The notes beneath the pieces are model-generated. The model had not been told where the DNA came from. It searched no databases and saw only the letters and a program-made list of their open reading frames with translations. This document shows positions 5,269-9,961 of a stretch of 9,961 bases of DNA, in pieces (within the stretch, counting starts at the first letter, position 1; each line of letters begins with the position of its first letter). The stretch spans positions 1,317 through 11,277 of the forward strand of contig NZDU01000011.1 of the NCBI GenBank assembly GCA_002688875.1. The letters are read 5' to 3'. Position numbers and translations under genes: made by a program. Source of the stretch: Candidatus Pacearchaeota archaeon (GTDB lineage: Archaea; Nanobdellota; Nanobdellia; Pacearchaeales; GW2011-AR1).

Positions 5269-5916
5269 TTATTTCTTAGAAGGTTTTTGGAAATTTTTAT
5301 AATTTAATTCGAAACCATAAATTTCCTTAAATTTTTTAGCAAATTTTTCTTTTGAATTAATGTTTTTTAGAGATTTAATTAACTTTAATAGTTTTTGTTT
5401 GCCAAAATTTTTAACTAAAAATTCAACTGCAAATCCAGACTCTTTGTAAACACTTGAACTTTTATTATCTTGAGAGTAATGTTGCAAAAATTCTTTTAAT
5501 TGGTTGGGTTTCTTTTTGGTTTTGTTTTGGTCAGATAAATAAATTGCTATACCTTCCCATAACCAATTTGGCTCAATAGATCTATTAGAAATTCCGGAAT
5601 AGACTTGAGTAAAAACATGGGTCAGTTCATGTTTGATTAAACTAAAATATTCTTTCTCAGAGTACTTATGGCAACTTTCTTTTTCATAAGTGTCTTTATC
5701 TAAAATGAAAACATTAGTATTATTAACCCAACCTACAACCCAATCTTGTGTTTTTTGCCCCATTAATTTATTGATGGATTCTCTATCCTTAACAAGAAAG
5801 ATTCTTGGTTTATTTCTTTTCCAATTCAAACTGAAAAAATCATCAAGTTCTTTCATTGATTGATTATAAATCTTCTCTAAAAAATTTTCGTTGCGAGATT
5901 TTATTGTAAATATCAT
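5269..5916 (-). CDS. Gluzincin metallopeptidase-like protein (peptidase MA-type), 215 aa
   Basis: The core motif is IKHELTHVF (HExxH at 96-100), followed by NWLWEGIAIYLS. There Glu121 lies at the spacing expected for the third zinc ligand of gluzincins (HExxH then ~20 residues then E, often in W-x-x-E-G). This is the pattern of peptidase MA-like and related small metalloproteases. There is no signal peptide or membrane anchor, so the protein is probably cytoplasmic. Its substrate cannot be told. The C-terminal ~75 residues are very lysine-rich. Codons are mostly A/T-ending (TTT, AAT, ATT), unlike the flanking trxA and dcd genes, which suggests later acquisition. A T-rich tract about 25 bases upstream of the ATG is a weak promoter candidate. 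Confidence 0.75.
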   Translation of the reverse strand: MIFTIKSRNENFLEKIYNQSMKELDDFFSLNWKRNKPRIFLVKDRESINKLMGQKTQDWVVGWVNNTNVFILDKDTYEKESCHKYSEKEYFSLIKHELTHVFTQVYSGISNRSIEPNWLWEGIAIYLSDQNKTKKKPNQLKEFLQHYSQDNKSSSVYKESGFAVEFLVKNFGKQKLLKLIKSLKNINSKEKFAKKFKEIYGFELNYKNFQKPSKK

Positions 5917-5988
5917 ATTATTAGGGAAATTTGCATAATTAAAAAAACTTTGTATCTTGGATGATTTTTAGTGTTATCTTTTTCTGAA

Positions 5989-7290
5989 CTATAATGCATT
6001 GTTATCAGTTATATTACTATAAAGATTTTCTAGTCTTTGTTTTATTATTTCTTGGTTTTCGTCGTTGATTAATGTGTGGTCTGCTAGGTTTATGCATTTG
6101 GCTACGGCTTTTCCGGGTTCTTCTTCGCCTATTCCCTTGTCTCTTGCATCTAGTCTTTGGAATTCTTCCCATGTTAGTATGTCTCCTTGTCTTTTTCTTT
6201 CTTTTAGCATTTCGAATCTTTTTTCTTCCGGGGCGTCTACTGCGATTAGGTGGAAGTTGGGTTGTTTTTTTAGGAATTCTATTTCTCCAGGGTTTCTTAT
6301 GCCGTCGATTACGGCTTTGTTTATTTTTTCGGTTATGATTTTGTTGTAGGCTGTTTCTGCTAGGATATGATTTCCGTGTTCTGATCTTAGTTTATTGCCT
6401 ACGTCTTGTAAGTTTTTTCTTGATTCTGGTAAGTTATTTCTGGTTAGTTCGTTTCTTAGGATGTTTGATAGGGTTAGTTTTGCGAAGCCGTTTTCTTTTA
6501 GGAAATTAGCTACTATGCTTTTTCCAGATCCTAGACTGCCGGTTAGGCCGATTATTGTTGGGTTTGTTGTTGGGGTTTGGGTTGGGGTTGAGGGGATTGT
6601 GGTTTGTGAGGTTGAGAGTGTTGGAGTCTGAAGGGTTGGTTGATTATTTTGGGTTGGAGGGGTTTGAGTGAGAAGGGCTTGAGCGGGAGGGGTTTGGGTG
6701 GTTGGTGTTGGTATAGTTTGTGTTGTTGGTTGAGAGGTTGTGGTTGAGTCAGTTTCTTGTAATTCAACATCCTTATGGACCATACTTCCAGTTGTTCCTG
6801 TTTGTTTTTGGTATTTTCCTTTATAGGGATTTAATACTGGTTTGTCGGTGTAATCTAATATGAGTTGACATATTCTTCGGTCTGATTTTATTTCTAAAGG
6901 AGATTCATTTGCGTTATATAATTCTAGGGTTATGTTTCCTTCAAAACCTGGATCGATCCATCCTGCGTTTTGGATGAATAAACCGCGTCTTCCGATTGAG
7001 CTTCTTCCTTCCACTTTTCCAGAGATGTTTGGAGGGAGTTTGATTTTTTCTTTTGTTGTTGCTAAAAGAAAGTGGTGTGGAGGGATGATAACACTTGAAC
7101 CTTCGATTTTTCTATAAGGGACTGGGTCTTCTAATGTGAGATGTTTAACTTGATGGTGGTCTACTACTAAAAATCCTTTTCCTAAGCTTAGATCTATTGA
7201 AGCGGGTTGAAGGCTTTCTGGATTGAGTGGTTCAATTATTAAATCCTTTTTTTCTAATAACTCTTTTATTGTTCTATCGGATATTGACAT
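5989..7290 (-). CDS. dcd: dCTP deaminase fused to a P-loop nucleotide kinase-like domain, 433 aa
   Basis: Residues 1-~175 are a complete Dcd of the dUTPase fold. They show GRSSIGRRG (95-103), AGWIDPGFEG (109-118), TLEL with catalytic Glu123, and KYQKQTG (159-165). Dcd deaminates dCTP to dUTP; some archaeal members also hydrolyse it to dUMP, and no separate dUTPase is visible here. Residues ~180-245 are a Thr/Pro/Gln/Ser-rich linker. Residues 246-~425 are a P-loop kinase with GLTGSLGSGKS (248-258), LSNILRNEL, RKNLQDVGNKLR, VIDGIRNPGEIEFL and LIAVDAPEEKRFE. It resembles dephospho-CoA kinase-like and dNMP kinase-like ATPases. Its substrate is unknown; a dNMP role is suggested by fusion and context. 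A TATA box 25.5 bases upstream fixes the start. Confidence 0.88.
   Translation of the reverse strand: MSISDRTIKELLEKKDLIIEPLNPESLQPASIDLSLGKGFLVVDHHQVKHLTLEDPVPYRKIEGSSVIIPPHHFLLATTKEKIKLPPNISGKVEGRSSIGRRGLFIQNAGWIDPGFEGNITLELYNANESPLEIKSDRRICQLILDYTDKPVLNPYKGKYQKQTGTTGSMVHKDVELQETDSTTTSQPTTQTIPTPTTQTPPAQALLTQTPPTQNNQPTLQTPTLSTSQTTIPSTPTQTPTTNPTIIGLTGSLGSGKSIVANFLKENGFAKLTLSNILRNELTRNNLPESRKNLQDVGNKLRSEHGNHILAETAYNKIITEKINKAVIDGIRNPGEIEFLKKQPNFHLIAVDAPEEKRFEMLKERKRQGDILTWEEFQRLDARDKGIGEEEPGKAVAKCINLADHTLINDENQEIIKQRLENLYSNITDNNAL
6556..6753 (-). repeat. Low-complexity Thr/Pro/Gln linker coding region
   Basis: This stretch encodes about 66 residues made almost only of T, P, Q, S, N, L and A, joining the two Dcd domains. 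The plus strand is correspondingly G/T-rich. At 6572-6595 it contains a canonical four-run G-quadruplex pattern: G4-T3-G3-T2-G4-TTGA-G4. Confidence 0.8.
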
Positions 7291-7311
7291 AAAGTAAGTA
7301 ATAAAAGTTGG

Positions 7312-7319
7312 TTTTTAAA
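7312..7319 (-). promoter_or_regulatory. TATA box for dcd
   Basis: TTTAAAAA on the minus strand, centred 25.5 bases upstream of the ATG at 7288-7290. Confidence 0.65.
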
Positions 7320-7346
7320 GAGAATTGTTGGGGAGGATATATGTTA

Positions 7347-7544
7347 TCAATTCTTCCCGAAAATAAATAATTCTTCGATTGTTGTTTTTAATGCCTTGGC
7401 TACGTCGTGGGCGAGTTGGAGGGAGGGGTTGTATTTTCCTTTTTCTAAGAATACGATGGTTTCTCTTCTGACTCCGACTTTGTGTGCTAGATCTTCTTGT
7501 GTGAAGTTGTATTTTGCTCTGAGTTCTTTTATACGAGTTTTCAT
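7347..7544 (-). CDS. XRE/Cro-type transcriptional regulator, 65 aa
   Basis: A single helix-turn-helix domain fills the protein: MKTRIKELRAKYNFTQEDLA, then KVGVRRETIVFLEKGKYNPS (recognition helix) and LQLAHDVAKALKTTIEELF. The R-R-E-T-I-x-x-L-E-x-G-K-Y-N-P-S signature is typical of compact archaeal and Firmicutes XRE regulators that often sit beside small membrane proteins of the DUF2178 kind. Its ATG overlaps the stop of the upstream phosphoesterase gene as ATGA, so translation is probably coupled. As last gene of an operon whose promoter carries a phased motif array, it is the natural candidate for autoregulation; that link is inference. Confidence 0.92.
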   Translation of the reverse strand: MKTRIKELRAKYNFTQEDLAHKVGVRRETIVFLEKGKYNPSLQLAHDVAKALKTTIEELFIFGKN

Positions 7545-8044
7545 TTTAATTTGTAACCTTTGGTTGATTTTATTTTGTGATTTTTATCAATAGTTAATAG
7601 AGAAATTTTGTTTAGTGTGAATTCTAATCTTAAGTTTATTTTTTTTATTTCCTTTAATGCTTCGTCAATTTCTTTTTTGGTTTTGAAAATTCCAAGAGTT
7701 ATATGGGGGATATATCTTGGCATGTCTTTATTCTTGTATTTGTTTAATAGTTTTCTGTGGAGATTTTTGTATAATTTCTTTATAGTGCCTTCTCCCTTAT
7801 CTACTAGGAGGTAAAGATAGTAATCTTTAGTAGATTTTTTGAGACCGTTTAATGTAATCTTAAAAGGTTTAATTTTTTTAATTGAGTTTTTAATATGTTC
7901 GTCTAAATCTTTGGGGTTTGTTTTAGGGAATGGATAAACAATTGAGATATGTGGTTTGAAGTTTTTATGGTTTGGATCATATTTCTTTCTAACTTTTTCG
8001 ATTTCTTTATTTTTAGGAACTTGAATTAAAATTACATTTTCCAT
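7541..8044 (-). CDS. 2H phosphoesterase family protein (LigT / 2'-5' RNA ligase-like), 167 aa
   Basis: Two H-x-[ST] motifs define the 2H phosphoesterase fold: PHISIVYPF (His32, Ser34) and PHITLGIF (His114, Thr116). They are about 80 residues apart, as in LigT and YjcG-like proteins. Family members hydrolyse or form 2'-5' or 2',3'-cyclic phosphodiester bonds in RNA or small nucleotides; the substrate here is unknown. Length is normal. The protein is very lysine-rich with A/T-rich codons. It lies 9 bp after the DUF2178-type gene and overlaps the XRE start by 4 bp, so the three genes look like one operon. Placing a 2H enzyme between the usual membrane protein and regulator partners is unusual in my experience of these families. 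Confidence 0.82.
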   Translation of the reverse strand: MENVILIQVPKNKEIEKVRKKYDPNHKNFKPHISIVYPFPKTNPKDLDEHIKNSIKKIKPFKITLNGLKKSTKDYYLYLLVDKGEGTIKKLYKNLHRKLLNKYKNKDMPRYIPHITLGIFKTKKEIDEALKEIKKINLRLEFTLNKISLLTIDKNHKIKSTKGYKLK

Positions 8045-8053
8045 TTCTATATG

Positions 8054-8488
8054 CTAAAATTTAACGGCTATATCTAAATCTTCTTGCTTGTTTGCCCAGA
8101 GCCAGGTTATTCCGTAGATGATTGCCATTCCAACAATGCTGAATCCTAGTGATTGTTCTGGGTTTAAGGTGATTATGTTTAGGACGCTTGAGACCCACAT
8201 TAGGATAAGGATGTACCACATTGAGATTTGGAAGGATTTGGCTCCGGCGAGTAATGATACTTTTCTTGAGCGCTCGTCTTCTATTGTTAGTCCTTTTTTT
8301 ACGTCTTTTGCATCTTTTAAGTTTTTGCTAATGAAAATAATTCCTAAGATTATGACGACGATTGCTATTGGGATTATTTGGATCATGTCGACTTTTTTCA
8401 TGGCGACGAATAATCCTACTAAGGCGAGTAATACTAAGGATATGACAAAGTATAATGGTTTGTATGATTTAATTGTTTTATTTTTCAT
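8054..8488 (-). CDS. DUF2178-type four-helix membrane protein, 144 aa
   Basis: Four hydrophobic segments are visible at about residues 12-29, 36-54, 86-107 and 113-132. A charged loop (55-75) carries KKGLTIEDERSRKVSLLAGAK. The D-E-R-[ST]-x-K-[IV]-S-L-x-A motif between the second and third helices is characteristic of DUF2178-type proteins, commonly paired with an XRE regulator. Function is unknown; signal sensing or relief of the regulator at the membrane is plausible but unproven. It heads the apparent operon with the 2H phosphoesterase and the regulator. The promoter has a clear TATA box and three TAAC motifs. Confidence 0.78.
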   Translation of the reverse strand: MKNKTIKSYKPLYFVISLVLLALVGLFVAMKKVDMIQIIPIAIVVIILGIIFISKNLKDAKDVKKGLTIEDERSRKVSLLAGAKSFQISMWYILILMWVSSVLNIITLNPEQSLGFSIVGMAIIYGITWLWANKQEDLDIAVKF

Positions 8489-8502
8489 TTGTTTGTTTTT
8501 TA

Positions 8503-8557
8503 TAACTTTTTGTTATATTTAATTAACTTTATGTTAGAAATAGATAACAAGGGTATT
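8503..8557 (-). promoter_or_regulatory. Phased operator array TAAC-N5-GTTA upstream of the DUF2178-type gene
   Basis: TAAC-N5-GTTA occurs at 8503-8515 (extended to TATAAC-N5-GTTATA at 8501-8517) and at 8524-8536. A third TAAC at 8545-8548 has a degenerate partner. The three TAAC motifs are exactly 21 bp apart, two helical turns, so bound dimers would lie on one face of the DNA. The sites run from the TATA box across the predicted start (near 8532) to just before the ATG, a layout suited to repression. The XRE protein of the same operon is the obvious candidate ligand. Confidence 0.55.
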
Positions 8558-8561
8558 TAAA
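8554..8561 (-). promoter_or_regulatory. TATA box for the DUF2178-type operon
   Basis: TTTAAATA on the minus strand, predicting a start near 8532 and a leader of about 44 nt that contains two of the palindromes. Confidence 0.6.
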
Positions 8562-8603
8562 TGTTTTGGTTTTTGTGTATTGTTAAGTAAGCGGGACTTG
8601 ACT

Positions 8604-8613
8604 TTCTCAAATT
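8604..8613. repeat. Left copy of candidate 10-bp target-site duplication
   Basis: TTCTCAAATT is repeated directly at 9860-9869, just outside the two insertion-sequence genes. Confidence 0.4.
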
Positions 8614-8622
8614 ATTATCTAC

Positions 8623-8640
8623 AGATATCTATTATATATA
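8623..8640. repeat. Left copy of an 18-bp direct repeat flanking the DUF2080 promoter
   Basis: AGATATCTATTATATATA recurs at 8669-8686, 46 bp away. Each copy contains the palindrome AGATATCT, and the TATA box of the DUF2080 gene lies between them. Confidence 0.75.
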
Positions 8641-8656
8641 CTAGAGTATAGAAATA

Positions 8657-8664
8657 TTTAAATA
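8657..8664 (+). promoter_or_regulatory. TATA box for the DUF2080 gene
   Basis: TTTAAATA, centred 25.5 bases before the ATG at 8686, the same leaderless spacing as several host genes. Confidence 0.65.
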
Positions 8665-8668
8665 GTAG

Positions 8669-8686
8669 AGATATCTATTATATATA
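8669..8686. repeat. Right copy of the 18-bp direct repeat
   Basis: This copy ends on the A of the DUF2080 start codon, so it spans the predicted transcription start and could be an operator. Confidence 0.75.
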
Positions 8687-8856
8687 TGGAAAAAGAAGAA
8701 TTAAAAAAATTGAAGAACTTCAAGGAGTATCTTGATGATATGAAGGTTGATGAAATTATAAGGGGAGAAGTAAAGCCTTTTGGAACCTCAGCTCATGTAA
8801 ACATAACCAGGAAACATATTGGGAAAAAAACAATAACATTGATAATAAAGAAATAA
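8686..8856 (+). CDS. DUF2080 family transposase-associated protein, 56 aa
   Basis: The frame starts MEKEELKKLKNFKEYLDDMK and ends VKPFGTSAHVNITRKHIGKK then TITLIIKK. The segment V-K-P-F-G-x-S-A-H-V-x-[IL]-x-x-x-x-I-G-K-K is the signature of DUF2080, a small archaeal family usually found beside transposases. It looks like one swapped-hairpin (AbrB-like) DNA-binding unit; that fold assignment is inference. The palindromic 18-bp repeats at its own promoter could be its binding sites. The TATA box spacing confirms the start. A GC-rich hairpin follows its stop codon. Confidence 0.8.
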   Translation: MEKEELKKLKNFKEYLDDMKVDEIIRGEVKPFGTSAHVNITRKHIGKKTITLIIKK

Positions 8857-8863
8857 ATTAAAA

Positions 8864-8881
8864 CGAACCCCGAAGGGTTCG
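8864..8881 (+). terminator. GC-rich hairpin between the DUF2080 and transposase genes
   Basis: CGAACCC and GGGTTCG form a perfect 7-bp stem with a CGAA loop, 7 bp after the DUF2080 stop and 9 bp before the ATG at 8891. It stands out in an AT-rich region. No U-tract follows, so it may instead hinder translation or read-through into the transposase gene. Confidence 0.4.
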
Positions 8882-8893
8882 GAATCTAAAATG

Positions 8894-9765
8894 TCGTAGG
8901 GACAAATTAAATTCGTAAATAAAAAACAAATCAAGTATAAAAACCTTTCTTGTCCTAATTGTAAATCTGAAAAGATTATAAAGAGAGGTTTTAGAAAAAC
9001 TCAGAATAGGGGCAAAATCCAAAGATATTCTTGTAAGGATTGCAATATTAGGTTTGTTATCGATGAGGGATTTTTTAGAATGAGAAATCATCCTAAAAAG
9101 ATTACTTGTGCTATTGATTTATTTTACAGAGGAGTTAGTACAAGGAAAATTAAGGAACATTTTCAAGCTTTCTATACTAATAATTCAAGTAATGTTTCAA
9201 TTTATAATTGGATTATAAAATATTCGATAATGATTAGCAAATTCACAGATAACCTAAAGCTTCAAGTAGGTAATGAAATCCAGATTGATGAAATAGAATA
9301 TAAAAGAAGATTGCATCATCAAAAAGGCAAGATAGGAGTTGAAGAAGATTATTTCATCGATAGCATAGACACTAAAACTAGGTTCTTAACAGCTTCTAAT
9401 TTCTCAAATAAGAGAGAGATTAAGGATTTAAGAGAAGTTACAAATAATATTAAAGTTAAGACAGGAAAACAGGTCAAGGTTTGCACAACAGATGGTTTAA
9501 AGGGCTATTCTAGAGCAATTAAGAAAGCGTGGGGCTACAATCTCAAAGAAAATAAGTATAATGTCCATCATAATCAAGTTGTTACAAGTAAAACAGGTAC
9601 TTTTAATTATCCTATTGAAAGATTACATAACACAGTAAGAGAAAGAACAAAAACTATGAGGGATTTTCATGGTTGTATAGAATCAGCACAAGCAATAATG
9701 AAAGGATTTGAGATATTCTATAATTTCATAAGAAAACATCAAGCTATAAATTGTTGTCCCTACGA
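8894..9765. repeat. 12-bp inverted repeat TCGTAGGGACAA / TTGTCCCTACGA
   Basis: The perfect arms are 8894-8905, covering the in-frame TAG, and 9754-9765, inside the transposase C-terminal coding region. The right arm lies upstream of conserved-looking C-terminal residues, so these are unlikely to be the element's outer ends. They could be an older element border or chance. Confidence 0.5.
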
Positions 9766-9838
9766 ATTAGCTTGTCCAAATTTAGAATTGAAATCAGATA
9801 ATAAATGGTTGGAACTAATTAATTTAACTAGGACTTAA
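8900..9838 (+). CDS. Zinc-ribbon DDE transposase (IS6/IS240-like), no canonical start before the zinc ribbon
   Basis: The open frame gives 312 residues. An N-terminal zinc ribbon has SCPNCKSEKIIKRGF and YSCKDCNIRF (two C-x-x-C pairs). A helix-turn-helix-like stretch, VSTRKIKEHFQAF, comes next. The catalytic domain follows, with IQIDEIEYK (first Asp), VCTTDGLKGY (second Asp), YPIERLHNTVRERTK (Glu) and the typical NFIRKHQAIN...NKWLEL end. Counted from the Met at 9080 these are D70, D138 and E180. The only canonical start inside this frame is that Met (252-aa product), which would omit the zinc ribbon. The ATG at 8891-8893 is in frame but followed one codon later by TAG (8897-8899). So the gene is inactivated, makes a shortened protein, uses a rare start such as ATT at 8906, or needs stop read-through. 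The IS6-like family call is moderate. Confidence 0.78.
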   Translation, partial: GQIKFVNKKQIKYKNLSCPNCKSEKIIKRGFRKTQNRGKIQRYSCKDCNIRFVIDEGFFRMRNHPKKITCAIDLFYRGVSTRKIKEHFQAFYTNNSSNVSIYNWIIKYSIMISKFTDNLKLQVGNEIQIDEIEYKRRLHHQKGKIGVEEDYFIDSIDTKTRFLTASNFSNKREIKDLREVTNNIKVKTGKQVKVCTTDGLKGYSRAIKKAWGYNLKENKYNVHHNQVVTSKTGTFNYPIERLHNTVRERTKTMRDFHGCIESAQAIMKGFEIFYNFIRKHQAINCCPYELACPNLELKSDNKWLELINLTRT

Positions 9839-9846
9839 ATCTATCT

Positions 9847-9961
9847 TTAAACATATTGGTTCTCAAATTCTTCCAAACTATACCCTATTTGAATATAGCC
9901 AGGTGTTTTTTTCTTTGATTCTTCAGGCTTAACTTTCTGAAAATCATCATTTGAAGAACCA
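9847..9961 (-). CDS. C-terminal part of an unknown gene, probably truncated by the insertion sequence
   Basis: A minus-strand frame enters from the right edge and reads GSSNDDFQKVKPEESKKKTP, then GYIQIGYSLEEFENQYV and a TAA at 9847-9849. I do not recognise the family. The lysine- and glutamate-rich segment followed by a compact GYIQIGYSLEEFE looks like real coding sequence. Its stop lies only 8 bp from the converging transposase stop. If the 10-bp duplication is real, the last residues (after FEN) are encoded by the insertion sequence and replace the original end, now at 8534-8613. Confidence 0.55.
   Translation of the reverse strand, partial: GSSNDDFQKVKPEESKKKTPGYIQIGYSLEEFENQYV
9860..9869. 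repeat. Right copy of candidate 10-bp target-site duplication
   Basis: TTCTCAAATT, identical to 8604-8613. It lies within the partial minus-strand gene, 21 bp after the transposase stop. Confidence 0.4.

Larger units (their letters stand above)
8534..8613 (-). pseudogene. Possible severed C-terminus of the gene interrupted by the insertion sequence
   Basis: If one copy of the duplication and the insertion sequence are removed, the frame of the partial gene at the right edge continues here as EEFEKVKSRLLNNTQKP and on to a TAA at 8534-8536. The first part is helix-like and plausible. The last part overlaps the DUF2178-type promoter, so a real end that far is doubtful. Confidence 0.25.
8614..9859 (+). 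mobile_element. Insertion sequence with DUF2080 gene and DDE transposase
   Basis: The interval between the two TTCTCAAATT copies holds exactly two plus-strand genes, a DUF2080-type protein and a zinc-ribbon DDE transposase. The surrounding genes are on the minus strand. Terminal inverted repeats are at best weak (left TATCTACAGATA against right, read inward, TATGTTTAAAGATA), so the ends are approximate. The target duplication of 8-10 bp is compatible with IS6-like elements. Confidence 0.5.

Noticed and set aside
6552..6770. Minus-strand 72-aa Gln/Pro/Lys-rich frame inside dcd
   Set aside because: It is a shifted-frame shadow of the low-complexity linker between two clear in-frame domains.
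8118..8522. Plus-strand 134-aa frame opposite the DUF2178-type gene
   Set aside because: It is the antisense of a conserved four-helix membrane protein; its hydrophobicity mirrors the real gene.
8858..9091. Minus-strand 77-aa frame overlapping the transposase N-terminus
   Set aside because: The plus-strand frame encodes a clear zinc ribbon here; the antisense frame has no recognisable features.
8594..9836. GGACTT at 8594-8599 and 9831-9836 as the target-site duplication
   Set aside because: It is only 6 bp, the right copy overlaps the transposase stop region, and the TTCTCAAATT pair is longer and lies outside both genes.

Overview
The window looks like chromosomal DNA of an archaeon, probably a small-genome DPANN-type lineage (Pacearchaeota/Woesearchaeota-like; the lineage is inference). 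The evidence is archaeal RNA polymerase subunit H at the left edge, a tRNA without encoded CCA, an archaeal-type thymidylate synthase, a DUF2080 transposase-associated protein, strongly AT-rich DNA, and archaeal TATA boxes. In at least six genes the TATA box is centred about 25.5 bases before the ATG, which predicts leaderless mRNAs. Almost all genes are on the minus strand.

Layout. 1-806 (minus): the start of rpoH, a 78-aa unknown gene and a 56-aa gene with an antitoxin-like tail. 852-1131: a tRNA-Lys(UUU) gene. Beside it is an array of inverted repeats lying between the tRNA 3' end and a 13-bp copy of that end. 1312-1769: a RelE/YafQ-like toxin, with a small coiled-coil, antitoxin-like gene converging on it tail to tail. 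1822-7290: a dTTP-supply region holding a double thymidylate kinase, an MtrA-like/thymidylate synthase fusion, thioredoxin, a gluzincin metalloprotease-like gene and a dCTP deaminase fused to a P-loop kinase. 7347-8488: an apparent operon of a DUF2178-type membrane protein, a 2H phosphoesterase and an XRE regulator, with three 21-bp-phased TAAC motifs at its promoter. 8604-9869: an insertion sequence with a DUF2080 gene and a zinc-ribbon DDE transposase, apparently flanked by a 10-bp target duplication and splitting an older minus-strand gene whose upstream part reaches the right edge.

How the genes fit together. Dcd converts dCTP towards dUTP/dUMP, ThyA makes dTMP and Tmk makes dTDP. Thioredoxin could supply reducing power to a ribonucleotide reductase elsewhere. 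Three of these proteins are two-domain fusions, and each carries a low-complexity tail or linker. The least explained signals are the hairpin array next to tRNA-Lys, the phased operator array, and the fusions in the dTTP genes.
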